A stretch of DNA of 64,000 nucleotides from Cryptomeria japonica (taxonomy: Eukaryota; Streptophyta; Pinopsida; Cupressales; Cupressaceae), in NCBI RefSeq assembly GCF_030272615.1, contig NC_081415.1:606718831-606782830 (forward strand), read 5' to 3'. Position numbers and translations under genes: made by a program. Under the pieces are notes generated by a model. It saw only the letters and a program-made list of their open reading frames with translations, did no database searches and was not told where the DNA came from. This document shows positions 34,797 through 45,302 of the stretch, piece after piece (positions within the stretch are counted from its first letter, which is position 1; every line of letters starts with the position of its first letter).

Positions 34797-35950
34797 GAAT
34801 TTTGCTCTGGACCCTTTGGAAGGGTCAGGAGCGAAATTCTAGTCTTAGCTCAATTCCTTCATGTTTGGTGATCATAAGCAACTATAAGCAACTCAAAGCC
34901 ATGCCTCAGGACATCTTCAATCTTGATCCACACTTGGCTAGACATAAAATTGAGAGGAAAAGGTAGATTTTAGGAATTTCGCTCTGGACCCTTTGGAAGG
35001 GTCAGGAGCGAAATTCAAGATTGAGGCTTGATTCTTCATTCCCTTCGCCCTCATTCACTTCCTAAGGCAAAACATGTTGGTTTACTTCGAAATACTCCAA
35101 AGGAACTAAGATCTTGGTCAAAACAAGGAAGAAATGGGCGTGTTCTTGGAATTTTGCTCTGGACCCTTTGGAAGGGTCAGGAGCTAACTTCTTGACTAAG
35201 GTTGATTTCACTCTCCATTGCTTCTCTTTGCCTTCAAGCTTGATCAAACTCACTTCTCCTCACAATAATCAAATCCATTTGCCATCCTTTTAGCTCAAAA
35301 CAAGGTCACTTTCATCATTTTAGGCAAGATAGGGGGTCAAACTGAGGATTTTGCTCTTGACCTAGGCCAAGGACAGGACCTATAGGGAATTTCGCTTTGG
35401 ACCCTTTGGAAGGGTCAGGAGCAAAATTCTCCTTTTGGGTTGATTTCTACCACTTCATCGCCTCAAACCTCTTTGCAAAGGCAAATATGCATCAAAGCCT
35501 CCTCAACCATGCCTCAAAAATCCAAAACTTGGCCATATCAAAGAGCAAAATAGAGGAAAAGTGAATTTCGCTCTGGACCCTTTGGAAGGGTCGGGAGTGA
35601 AATTCTCATTTTAGGCTCATTTTCACCTTTTTTCTTCCTTCTTTGGCTTGGATATAACTTATTAGGCCTCTCCTGATCATCCTCCAATCCAAGTTAGCAT
35701 TCACTTCAAGGTTTTGTGAAGAAAAAAGGGTGTCATATGAATTTCGCTCTGGACCCTTTAGAAGGGTCAGGAGCAAAATTCCTCCTTATGCCCAAATCCT
35801 GACTTCATTTTCATATTTCTTCACTCCAAATAAGTGTTTTGCCCTCAATAATGCCTGGGAATGAGTTAGTTCTAAGTTTGGATCAAAGTAGAATGTCCTA
35901 TAGAGGAATTCGCTCTGGACCCTTTGGAAGAGTCAGGAGCGAAATTTGAC
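34797..35950 (-). repeat. Palindrome array of R, left-hand 7 units
   Basis: The array that T interrupted continues here, with units near 34797, 34973, 35149, 35386, 35563, 35740 and 35906 (intervals mostly 166-177). One extra, degenerate half unit lies near 35345. Together with 28117-29580 R has 16 units. Confidence 0.9.
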
Positions 35951-36472
35951 ATTTTGGTCTCTCCGTTAGGATTCATATATGGAATATAACATTTAAGTAT
36001 AAGTGAGATTTCCTTATATCTTTCTTCTTTCTTATACTTTAATGTATATTCCATATATACTGTCAGGATGTTTGAGAGTGGTTTCGGACCTCCAGGAGTT
36101 ATAATGCAAAATCTAGTTTTTGGAGGATTCTTCAATTTTCCAGACTTCGTTAAATTTCAGGATCAGGATGACATTCCAGACAACCAAATTTGAGGACATT
36201 TGAAGGTCAGGATGACATTCCAGACTTCATCACTCACCAAGCTTCATTGACCTCCTGAAACTCAAACAAGACACTATTAGCAACAAGAGCAAAACTAGGC
36301 CTAAGGGAGACTTTCAAAGAAACCCTAACCTGGAGCACCTGCTGACTCCCCCTGGCTCAAGTAGAGCCTGCCATCCTAGTGATCCCCTTGGTGACACTCA
36401 AAATGCAAAGGCTAACAGACAAAACCCTAAAAACCTAGAAAGCAAACCCCAGAAAGCAAAAAAAGTAGGGGT
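35951..36472 (-). repeat. Leader part of R LTR
   Basis: This is the mirror copy of F 23303-23820: the words ACTCCTGGAG...CCACTCTCAAACATCCTGAC and AAGTATAAGAAAGAAGAAAG occur in both. It has no coding potential. It lies between the terminal hairpin and the palindrome array. Confidence 0.7.
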
Positions 36473-36512
36473 CCCCATTTGCAATGGGGCAATGTGTGAA
36501 TACGTCACAACA

Positions 36513-36970
36513 CTACCTCTACTTCCTATTGGTCCACACTCATTGAATGTAATTTTCTCATTGGCTAAGGAAGTTTGTTATAACAAACCCTAATTAGGGT
36601 TTCTATATTGTAATCCTAGCCATTGATTCTAAGCCAATCAGAGCCATCAATTTGTAAAGGGCTCTCTATATAAAGCCCTGGCTCTTCATTTGTAAAGGTT
36701 AATAGTTAGGAGTTAGCAAAAGAGAGATAGTCAATAATTTGTAGCTCAATAGTAGATAGTATTTTAGAGTAGAGTAGAAAGAGAAGGCAAAGATTGTTGT
36801 CAAGACATTGTTGCAAAAGACATGTAAACTTCATTGAAGGAATGGTGAATTCTATGTGTCGATTCTACAATTTGCATGGTCTCTATACTTCTCAAATTTA
36901 ATTTCATGTTATTAGATGAATGGAAAAAATTTGTATGATCAATGGTGAAATTTGTATATCCATATTGCGG
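36513..36970 (+). repeat. Family-L copy F, resumed part
   Basis: This resumes F after R and matches R 27530-27070 in inverse orientation (ATTGGTCC, AATTTTCTCATTGGCT, GGGCTCTCTATATAAAGCCC, CATTGAAGGAATGGTGAATT). Similarity to R stops near 36970, about 550 bp before the family's normal end, so F is truncated at its 3' side. Confidence 0.75.
36585..36674 (+). promoter_or_regulatory. Promoter-like segment of F
   Basis: The palindrome AAACCCTAATTAGGGTTT (36585-36602) is followed by a CCAAT box (36633-36638) and a TATATAAA box (36667-36674), all in the expected order for an LTR promoter on the plus strand. Confidence 0.6.
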
Positions 36971-37060
36971 TCTATATTAATATTACTATTAAATTCTGCA
37001 TAAGAACATTATCAGGCTTCATATATATTAAGCACATCCCCATGCATACCACCAAGAAGG
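36971..37060 (+). repeat. Retroelement 3' fragment with purine tract
   Basis: The sequence ends CCAAGAAGGGGA directly before TGTTACTGCTTG at 37061, the arrangement of a purine tract and 3' LTR start. It is too short to assign to a family. Confidence 0.35.
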
Positions 37061-38871
37061 GGATGTTACTGCTTGTAACTTGTTAACAGTTCTGATATGA
37101 TCTGATCCATGGTGGCGTCATTGGATGCTTTAGATGAAATATCCCCAACAATTTTTTTGATTTTTAAACACAACAAACACTTCAAGCACTCGTTAACGTT
37201 AGGAAAGATAATCTCAATGCTGCTTAAAGTAACTCTTTCCACCTTTTGATCACCGAGAGCCCAATCTGGGAGGGTGAGAGCATACAGTGTTGAGGGGATC
37301 GTTAGATGCTTGAAAACTGAAATTGATTACAAATTTGTGCGGCAAGCCAGCCCCTTCCGCTTGTTCAACGAGAGATGGAAACTCAGAACTTCTTGGCGGC
37401 AATCTGTCAGGAACAAACCAAAACATTGAAAATGACAATCACTCTACCACTTATGCATCGGGAGGACTAGAAATGAAAATTATTATCAACTCCACCTCTT
37501 ATTCAGCGGGAGGACAACAATACAAGCGACTCAACTGCTTATTTAGCGGGAGGAAAATTACAAACCCAAATTACAATAACTCAAGGCGGCTAGGCGAACC
37601 TCTTCCACTTGTGCAGTCGGAATTACATAGAGGAAAGCAAACTGAAACAGCTAATGGTACTACCATTTAGGTTTACAATAAATATCACATAAGATAGAAG
37701 AGAATAAGAAGATACAAGCTAATACAAATACTGAACTATAAGAGAAGTACAACACAAAATATAAGAAACCACAATACCAATCTGCTATTACAGAAAACAG
37801 CCTGCTGCAACTTCACAACAGCCACCACGAACCACAACAAACACACTGAAGAACTCTTGAACGAAGCTTCAGCAAAATCGGAGACTTGCACAATGCCCAA
37901 AGAAGCAAGCAAACATTGAACTCACACCACCAATTGCCCACACAAACACACCAAACATGCCCATCAGCAAACACACCAAGAAATACAGCCAGGAAGGAGG
38001 GTACGACCTCCTTGAAAAATCATACACCACACCAAAAATCGAGCCCTTTTGAGGAAGAAGTCGCCCCAAAATCAGCTTCAGAACAAGACAATGCCCACAA
38101 AAATCGAACCATGCATTTAAAAGATCCAACCACAGCTAGGAGTGATGTCTCACACTCGAAGTCTGTCAAAAGCCCTAGGAGGTATTCACCCTCGAAGATT
38201 GTCTGGAGTCAATCCGACTATATAACGGTGTAAATTGTCTGAGATGCTCAAATCACGCCTTGTATTTATAGAACAAATCTCCCAAATTCACTTCAAATTC
38301 ATTTCCAAATGAAATGAAACTCCATCACATGAATGGGCGCCAAAAAGAAAAAGACCACTTAATTATTTTTAATAAAACATAAGTCTCTTTACAAAGTGGG
38401 CGCTAAGAAGCATAATGGCGTCATAATATGAGTTAAATTTGTTTTTTAATTCAACCCCTTATCTCTCCGTTATGGCGTCAAAAATACTTTAACCATAGGC
38501 TAAAGTTCCTGCTAAATATTGCCCAAATGTGATGCCAAAATAACACAATTATTTCAACAATAGAATATGACGCCGAAATAAAATATTAACTTAAGTCATT
38601 TAAATGATAAATGACCAAGTCCAATAAACTGCATTTTGATCTCAACTTTGCCTGCCAAAAATAGAACTGAGTCGTTGAGTCATCCCATAAGACTGCCAAA
38701 AATAGTCAATGTTGCTTGGCTCACCTGAAACCCTAAAAAATCACACTTACTAAAAATAGTATGGGACTCACAGCTCTGTTACGACACAAACTGGGATCAA
38801 TTGTTACTTACCTTAAATAGTAAGTCAATCAACTGTTACTTACTATAAATAGTAAGTCCACTAAAGAATAG
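37061..38871 (-). repeat. LTR and 3' untranslated region next to Gypsy-1
   Basis: This 1.8 kb downstream (on the minus strand) of the Gypsy-1 pol stop probably holds its 3' LTR. A minus-strand TATA box GTTCTATAAATAC lies at 38250-38264, and short palindromes such as ACTTACTATAAATAGTAAGT (38829-38848) stand just after pol. I cannot fix the LTR ends because the partner LTR is absent. Frames of 86 and 115 codons on either strand near 37870-38230 look incidental. Confidence 0.4.
37345..37620. repeat. Short tandem motif CTTATTCAGCGGGAGGA
   Basis: Four to five diverged copies (near 37351, 37448, 37498, 37542 and 37605) of a word like CCTCTTATTCAGCGGGAGG occur about 50-60 bp apart. Each has CCTC/GAGG-type partial dyad symmetry. 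Confidence 0.5.
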
Positions 38872-39570
38872 TCATATGAAGTTGCGTGTCATATTGTCAG
38901 AAAACTCTCTGAATGTCTTTCTTGTCAAGGAGCGCTCTCTGAAATCAATAATCTCTTCTGGAATCAGCACCAACTGCCCTTCCTGATCCAAAGGGGGTAA
39001 ATATGAAGAGACCACTACGTTGTGTCTGAGTGCCTTCTTGAGGCGAGACATGTGGAAGACATTATGAACTTTGCTATTCTGTGGTAGCTCCCACTTGTAA
39101 GCCACTGCACCAACCTTCATGGTGACTCGGAATGGTCCATAGAAGTGTGGCTTAAGCTTTTCTGCTCTACTCTTCTTGAGAGAAGACTGTCTGAAAGGCT
39201 GAAGTCTCAGGTAGACCATGTCTCCAACCTCAAACGATCGCTCTACACGTTGTTGATCAACATACAACTTTTGCTGATTCCGCACAATGTGGAGGTTATT
39301 TTTCAGAGCCTTCAAAATATCCTGACACTGCTGCACCATATCCCTAGCTTGGGGGGCTTTTCTATCTCCAATCATCAAATCAGCAAAGCTAGGGGCCTCG
39401 TAACCATACAATGCCATGAAAGGAGACATCCTAATGGACATGTGATATGAGGAATTATAGCAATATTCCCCTAAATGTAACCATCTCACCCATGTTTTCT
39501 GCTTTTCTGAAACATAATTTTTGAGATAGCCTTCCAACCATTTGTTAACAATCTCTATTTGTCCATCAGT
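38872..39570 (-). pseudogene. pol: Gypsy-1 integrase C-terminal part
   Basis: The minus-strand frame has LEGYLKNYVSEKQKTWVRWL, WHYNSSYH-like YNSSYHMS, MALYGYEAPS, the GDMVYLRLQPFRQSS word and FYGPFRVTMKVGAVAYKWELP, then VFHMSRLKKAL. This is the integrase C-terminus and GPF/Y module of chromovirus-type gypsy elements. The frame ends soon after DFRERSLTRKTFREFSD, where a chromodomain would be expected; only its first part may be present. The TAG at its upstream edge (near 39570) replaces the Gln of HPQTDGQ. Confidence 0.88.
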
Positions 39571-40743
39571 CTAGGGATGGTAGCTTGTGCTTGGAGTAAG
39601 CACCGTGCCACACAATCTGAAAATCTCCTGCCAAAAGGTGCTTAGGAACTTGCTGTCCCTATCACTTACAATATTTTTGGGCAGCCCATGCAATTTAAAC
39701 ACTTCACAGAAAAACACATTAGCCTCTTGAGCTGCTGTAAATGAGCTAGTGATGGTGAAGAAATGAGCAAACTTGGTTAATCTATCCACCACCTAGTAAA
39801 TGCAATCCTTGCCATCAGCCTTTGGCAACCTTGTAATGAAATCCATCGAAATACTTTCCCATTTTTGTTTGGGAATAGGCATAGGTTGCAACAAACCAAC
39901 AGGTAGAGTGTGCTCATTTTTATTTATTTGACAGGTGTGACACTCTTTGATGTAGTACAACACTTCATTTTTCAGCCCCTTCCATGTGAACCTCTCAAGA
40001 ATATGGTTGTAGGTCTTGAAACAACCTTGATGACTAGCAAGGGGAATGTCATGAAAAATCTGTAGGATCTTCTTTTTGTGCCGAGATTCAGGTAACAAAA
40101 AGATCCTATCCTTGTAGAGTATCAAATCGCCAACCACCTTGTACCTTTTATCCTGAAAATTACCCTCAATAATGCTGGTTGCAAATTGATTTTTGGCATA
40201 ATCAGCAAGCAATATGTCATTCCAATCAGCAGTGAGCTCACACAAAGAGTTCAAATGGGGTCTCCGTGAAAGAGCATCTGCCACAACATTGTTTTTGCCT
40301 TTGACATGCTCAATGTCAAAGTCGTAAGCTTGTAGCTTACTCACCCATTTCCATTGCCTTTTATTCAAGTCCTTTTGATGCATGAAATGCTCGAGGCTAT
40401 TGTGGTCTGTCTTCACTACAAACTTGCTTCCTACCAAGTACTGCCTGAACTTGGCCAAGGCTTGCATAATTGCAAGCATCTCCTTATCATAGATAGAATA
40501 TGACCTCTCATCTCCTCTCAGCTTTCTGCTTTCAAACACAATTGGGTGTCTGTCTTGCATCAACATAACTCCAACACCTTCTCTTGATGCATCACACTGA
40601 AGCTCAAAAGGCTTGAAGAAATCAGGTAGGACCAAAACAGGGCATGAGCTCATAAGTTCTTTAAACTTGTTAAAAACTCCTTGTGCCTTTTCTGACCACA
40701 CAAAAGCTCCTTTCTTAGTGAGATTCATGACGGGGGCAGCCAT
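39571..40743 (-). pseudogene. pol: Gypsy-1 RNase H and integrase core
   Basis: RNase H shows ELQCDASREGVGVMLMQD, YSIYDKEMLAIMQAL, VVKTDHNSLEHFM and KGKNNVVADALSRRP. The integrase zinc region follows (H..H near LASHQGCFKTYNHI, then CHTCQINK), then WESISMDFITRLP, a TAG at about 39793, then MVDRLTKFAHF and VSDRDSKFLSTFW with two of the DDE residues. All lies in one frame apart from in-frame stops at 40744, about 39793 and about 39570, with no frameshift, so decay is by point mutation. Confidence 0.92.
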
Positions 40744-41500
40744 CTAAGAATAGCCCTTCACAAACCTCCGATAGAAGCCACATAGACCCAAGAACCCCTT
40801 CAGGTGAGTCAAGTTCTCAGGTGGAGGCCAATCTACTATTGCTTTGATATTTTCTGGATCAACCTTCACTCCTTCTACACTGATGATATGCCCCAAGTAA
40901 AGCAACTCCTTCATTCCAAAGTCACACTTAGATTCTTTTGCAAACAATGATTCAGACTCCAGAATGCTGAGAATTTCATCTAAGTGCTGCAAGTGCTCCT
41001 TCCACGACTTACTGAAAATGAGGATATGATCAAAAAAGATAAGCACGAACTTCCTCAACTGCTTTTGAAAAATCTTGTTCATGCACGACTGGAATGTAGC
41101 AGGTGCATTAGTCAAGCCAAAGGGCATGACTAAAAACTCAAAATGCCCAAAGTGGCATTTGAAGGCTGTCTTCGCAATGTCAGATTCCCTCATCCTAATC
41201 TGATGATAGCCAGACCTGAGATCAATCTTTGAAAAGTAGACAACACCATGTAGCTCATCAATCCTAGGAATAGGATACTGATTTTTTATGGTTTTCTGAT
41301 TGAGAGCCTGATAATCCACGCACATGCGCATGGTCCCATCCTTCTTCTTTACTAACACCACTGTTGAAGCAAAGGGACTCTTACTCGGCCTAATGTATCC
41401 CATGTCCAGAAGCTCCTTAATTGCCTTCTCTATCTCATCCTTCTGCTTCTTGGGGTATCGATAAGGAGTAGTCATGTAAGGCTTAGCTCCTTCTTCTAAC
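40744..41500 (-). pseudogene. pol: Gypsy-1 reverse transcriptase
   Basis: The minus-strand frame reads through the classic gypsy RT words: YRYPKKQKDEIEKAIKELLD, STVVLVKKKDGTMRMCVDY, YFSKIDLRSGYHQIRM, MPFGLTNAPATFQ and LGHIISVEGVKVDPENIKAI. The catalytic box reads IFFDHILIF near 41026-41031: His replaces the second Asp of the usual Y/F-x-DD motif, so the enzyme would be inactive even without the stops. A TAG at 40744 ends the frame. The N-terminal part, protease and gag are lost in the assembly gap. Confidence 0.93.
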
Positions 41501-42000
41501 NNNNNNNNNNNNNNNNNNNNNNNNNNNNNNNNNNNNNNNNNNNNNNNNNNNNNNNNNNNNNNNNNNNNNNNNNNNNNNNNNNNNNNNNNNNNNNNNNNNN
41601 NNNNNNNNNNNNNNNNNNNNNNNNNNNNNNNNNNNNNNNNNNNNNNNNNNNNNNNNNNNNNNNNNNNNNNNNNNNNNNNNNNNNNNNNNNNNNNNNNNNN
41701 NNNNNNNNNNNNNNNNNNNNNNNNNNNNNNNNNNNNNNNNNNNNNNNNNNNNNNNNNNNNNNNNNNNNNNNNNNNNNNNNNNNNNNNNNNNNNNNNNNNN
41801 NNNNNNNNNNNNNNNNNNNNNNNNNNNNNNNNNNNNNNNNNNNNNNNNNNNNNNNNNNNNNNNNNNNNNNNNNNNNNNNNNNNNNNNNNNNNNNNNNNNN
41901 NNNNNNNNNNNNNNNNNNNNNNNNNNNNNNNNNNNNNNNNNNNNNNNNNNNNNNNNNNNNNNNNNNNNNNNNNNNNNNNNNNNNNNNNNNNNNNNNNNNN
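41501..42000. other. Assembly gap (500 N)
   Basis: Exactly 500 N stand inside the Gypsy-1 pol. The round number suggests a scaffold gap of unknown true size. Sequence to the right does not continue Gypsy-1 in any way I can see. Confidence 0.99.
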
Positions 42001-42940
42001 TGAGTCCAACCTTATATGTACAATCATAAAATCTTGTAATTTCCTTTTAATTGGTTTTCGTATCTTTAAAATATCAACTAAATATGATAAACACCCACTA
42101 ACTGAATCTGCCTTACAGGCATTTTGCTGTGAAGCATTTGCTTGACAATATCCTTGACATGAATTTCTCCATTTTCATTAACCTCAATAGTGTGATTGGT
42201 GGTCCATTTGTGTTGTAAAATCAACGCACTTTATGAACTGATATATAATCTCATGGTTGGCAATCGGATAGGAGGACCAGCACCTAGTCTTCAACTTGTT
42301 TAGGGTGTGTATATATTAGGCTGCTTTCTACTGTCCCAAATAATGAAGGGCAATCCAATTGGAAGCTTCTAATGCATAGCATCTTCGTAAATCGTTTTGG
42401 CATCTTCTTGCATCCATTCTTTCCTAAGACCACAAATTGTACCAATCAAATCATCTCATAGTGTTTTCAGATTGATCATATTAACTGATTTATTCGATTC
42501 AAACAAATTGTATCCCTTGTGTTGCTGTTCATGTCCATTGACAAAATGCTATTAAGTTTCTGAAATGTTTAGCGGAAATTACAAATCACATCATGTTATG
42601 GCACATCACCAACTTCATCCACCTATTTGGCAATCAAATTGTCCTTCTATTGGGTAGTCATCTCAGATCATCTTGACAGTATTTTGCAACCTTCCTTTCT
42701 CGGTCTTCAGGTCTGAAAATTCGATTCTTCATTATTCAAGTATCTGGTATTGTTTCCAAATCACCCATATTACCTGTGCTCTCATTTGACTAGGACAAAT
42801 TTCACTCCTTTGATTAAAGTTTGCATTCATTGATACAATGGTTTCTCCCTATGTTACACAAAGTTTCCAGGATAGAGACAGCAGGAAATGGGGTGGAATT
42901 TCTAATACAGTAGTGGACAAGAGGCCATTTTTTAGGGGAC
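42001..42940. other. No recognised feature
   Basis: About 940 bp of A/T-rich sequence has no frame over 60 codons. It contains no gypsy gag or protease, so it need not belong to Gypsy-1. Confidence 0.5.
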
Positions 42941-44746
42941 TGTTGTCATTTTATGACACCCTTGGTCCATCAATAAGAACCGATCAATGATACAATCCAT
43001 GGACCAGCGCTGCCCTAGTTGATCAAGGAGAAAGCAAAAGAATCATGAAGTGTGAGGTGTTGCCTTGTCCGGAGGAAGTTTCTCCCTTGGCCTTTTCTTC
43101 CTCCCCCAGAACTACGGAACCCCAAGGTTCCGAAGTTCCTTCTCTTTGCCTTCTCTTGTTTTCCTTCTCCGGAACTCTAGAACCCCGAGGTTCCGAAGTT
43201 CTCTATTTGTTTTCTTCTCTTCCCCAAAACTCCGAAACCCTGAGGTTCCGAAGTTCCTTCCCTTTGCTGCCTCTCTTTCTTTTCCCGGAACTCCGGAAAC
43301 ACGAGTTTCCAAAGTTCCTCTCTTTCTTTCCCCTTCTCTTCCGTTCTCTGGAACTCCGGAACCCCGAGATTCCAAAGTTCCTTTCTCTTCTTCTTCCCTT
43401 CCCCGAAACTCCAGAGCCCTAAGGTTCCGAAGTTACTTTGCTAAGTCCTGCCTTTTCCCTGCCTCCTTCTCAGTTCCCCGAAACTCCAAAACCCCGAGGT
43501 TCCGAAGTTCCTTTTCCTTGCCTCCTTCTCAGTTCCCCGAAACTCCAGAACCCCGAGGTTCCGAAGTTCTTTTCCCTTGCCTTCTCCGAAACCTCGAGGT
43601 TCCGAAGTTCCCTCCTAGCCTTTCTTCCTTTCTTTCTCTGGATCTCCGGAACCCCGAGCTTTTAAAGTTCCTTGTTGCTCTCCTTTCTCCTTCTCGGAAC
43701 ACCAAGGTTCCGAAGTTATTCCCTTGTCTTCCCCACTTCGGGAACCTGAGTTTCCGAAGTCCTCATACTTTTTTCCGACTGACAAAACTTCCAAATGGCG
43801 TGATCGACACTCAAAACTTTAAATGCTCCGACAACTTTTGTGACTTGTGCACCTTCTTTCGTGGAGCCACAGGGGGTGCATTTAATGTTTTTGGCAGAAT
43901 TTCCATCAGGAGAGGTACCGGGCCATGCTTGTTGTGGTGACTAATGTCATGTCTACATGCTCTGACTTTGGAAGGTCAGTCAATCCACCCTTCTCAAGGT
44001 TGTCTTTTGTGGGCATGGCTAGGTTGCTTGCATGTACAGAAGTCAAGTGCATGCACTTCCCTGCACTCCTAGACTGACACACAGGGGGTCATGATCACTC
44101 TTGTAACCATTTTTCTATATAAAGGTTGTTAAGCCTCATTGTAAATGGTTATCTCCCTGCTAGCTTGAGCTATTCTATGCTCTTTCACTTCTCTTGTATT
44201 CATCTTGCATTTATGCAATTGTAAGTTTGCCCATTGGCCTTATAATGAATTGAAATCACCATTCTTGCCTTCCTTCAAACTTATATATGTTGTGTATGTT
44301 TCCTTACCTTCATCATAGGTGTATGTTTTGTGGCTCTTCTCTCATTTATGTCGTGTTAAGTTATTTCTGAGTGTGACTTGTGGGAAACCTCCTCCCCTCA
44401 TGGCATTCAACGAATTCTAACCTCCATACATGCCTTGGGGTCACTCATGCAACTAAAGTTTGTGCATCTCCTGGGTATTTCAATTGATTCTTTGTGTCAT
44501 TTCGGGTAGGGAGAGGAACAATCTCTTCTTGGTGCATCACCTCCTTTTATTTCAGGAATTTCTATCTTAGGAGTAAGTTTTGAAGTGTTGAGTTGGATCA
44601 ACACCTGCACCTGGATTGAGAAGGAAGTCGGCCTTCTCTAGAGATTCAACCCCCTTGCGCAAGGTCCCACACTTCGGGGTTGTTTCCATGTTTTACAAGG
44701 TTCCTCAGTTGATAGCTCAGCAAGGGTGCAAGCTTTTGTGATAACA
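42941..44746 (+). repeat. 5' LTR of Gypsy-2
   Basis: It begins TGTTGTCATTTTATGACA and ends GTGATAACA, giving inverted ends TGTTRTCA/TGATAACA. The first 200 bp match the 3' LTR (ATGGACCAGCGCTGC, GTTGATCAAGGAGAAAG). It has a TATA-like CTATATAAAG near 44114. The 291-codon frame at 43065-43940 spans the palindrome array and is not a gene. Confidence 0.85.
43105..43765 (+). repeat. Palindrome array in Gypsy-2 LTR, 12 units
   Basis: The unit reads GGAACTCCGGAACC, then CCGA, then GGTTCCGAAGTTCC: two 14-nt arms that pair with one mismatch around a 4-base loop. Twelve copies of varying quality start near 43105, 43163, 43224, 43276, 43338, 43400, 43476, 43534, 43584, 43637, 43690 and 43736, about 50-75 bp apart and separated by pyrimidine-rich TTCCTTCTC-type spacers. 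Five copies are kept in the truncated 3' LTR and four diverged ones in the leader. Confidence 0.88.
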
Positions 44747-44750
44747 ATTT

Positions 44751-44770
44751 TTGGCACACCCGGTGGGACT
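44751..44770 (+). promoter_or_regulatory. Primer binding site of Gypsy-2
   Basis: TTGGCACACCCGGTGGGAC lies five bases after the LTR end, with an A/T spacer. Primer sites of this TTGGCAC...GGTGGGAC form are typical of plant Tat-group gypsy elements. Confidence 0.8.
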
Positions 44771-44831
44771 TAGTTTCGACATACATGCTAAAGATTCAGT
44801 GTTGTTCTTAGTGTTTCAGCCTGTTGAGACA

Positions 44832-44904
44832 TGGACCAGCTAGGACTTGAACCTAGGACCTTCCATACATTGCTGAAGTGCTCTACCACTGAGCTACTAG
44901 CCCC
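44832..44904 (-). ncRNA. tRNA-like segment in TRIM LTR, copy 1
   Basis: Read on the minus strand, the 73-nt segment starts GGGGCTAG and ends GGTCCA. It has a pol III A box TAGCTCAGTGG (44886-44896) inside a perfect GCTC/GAGC D-arm, and a B box GGTTCAAGTCC (44843-44853) inside a perfect CTAGG/CCTAG T-arm with a 7-base loop. The acceptor and anticodon stems pair only partly, so it is not a functional tRNA gene but could be a pol III promoter. Confidence 0.7.
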
Positions 44905-45030
44905 TCTTGGACCAATCCATCGTCGGTCCGGGTGTGGCTTATTTCCAGCACCAACATCCCCCCTTAAGCCACACCTCTCATGTGCTTGGGGCTCCTAGCT
45001 TGGACCTAGCTTTGATACCATGTTGAGACA

Positions 45031-45103
45031 TGGACCAGCTAGGACTCAAACCTAGGACCTTCCATACGCTACTGGAGTGCTCTACCACTGAGCTACTGGC
45101 CCC
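45031..45103 (-). ncRNA. tRNA-like segment in TRIM LTR, copy 2
   Basis: This is the same segment 199 bp further on, with the A box intact and the B box changed to GGTTTGAGTCC. Confidence 0.65.
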
Positions 45104-45229
45104 TTTTGGACCAGTCCATCGTCGGTCCGGGTGTGGCTTATTTCCAACACCAATACACCCCTTTAAACCACACCTCTCGTGTGCTTGGGGCTCCTAGCCT
45201 GGACCTAGCTCTGATACCATGTTGAGACA

Positions 45230-45302
45230 TGGACCAGCTAGGACTCGAACCTAGGACCTTCCATACGCTGTTGGAGTGCTCTACCACTCAGCTACTAGCC
45301 CC
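45230..45302 (-). ncRNA. tRNA-like segment in TRIM LTR, copy 3
   Basis: The B box is the canonical GGTTCGAGTCC; the A box has one change (TAGCTGAGTGG). Confidence 0.65.

Larger units (their letters stand above)
26511..36512 (-). mobile_element. Family-L long LTR, copy R (inverted, solo LTR)
   Basis: On the minus strand R starts TGTTGTGACGTATTCACACA at 36512 and ends GACACATCAACA at 26511. It sits in F, with CTACT to the left and CTACC to the right (4 of 5), and the F sequence joins up across it. Without nested T it is about 4.92 kb. Order on the minus strand: hairpin, conserved leader, 16-unit palindrome array, splice-acceptor-like site, small ORF, telo-box palindrome, TATA box and a roughly 870-bp tail. 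F and R together form a large imperfect inverted repeat. Confidence 0.8.

Noticed and set aside
43065-43940. 291-codon ORF in the Gypsy-2 LTR
   Set aside because: It runs through the palindrome array and repeats peptides such as RNSRTPRFRSS because of the repeated DNA; another frame is open over the same stretch and the 3' LTR does not keep it.
44832-45302. Three genuine tRNA genes
   Set aside because: D- and T-arms are good but the acceptor and anticodon stems do not pair well, and all three lie at fixed places in TRIM LTRs.
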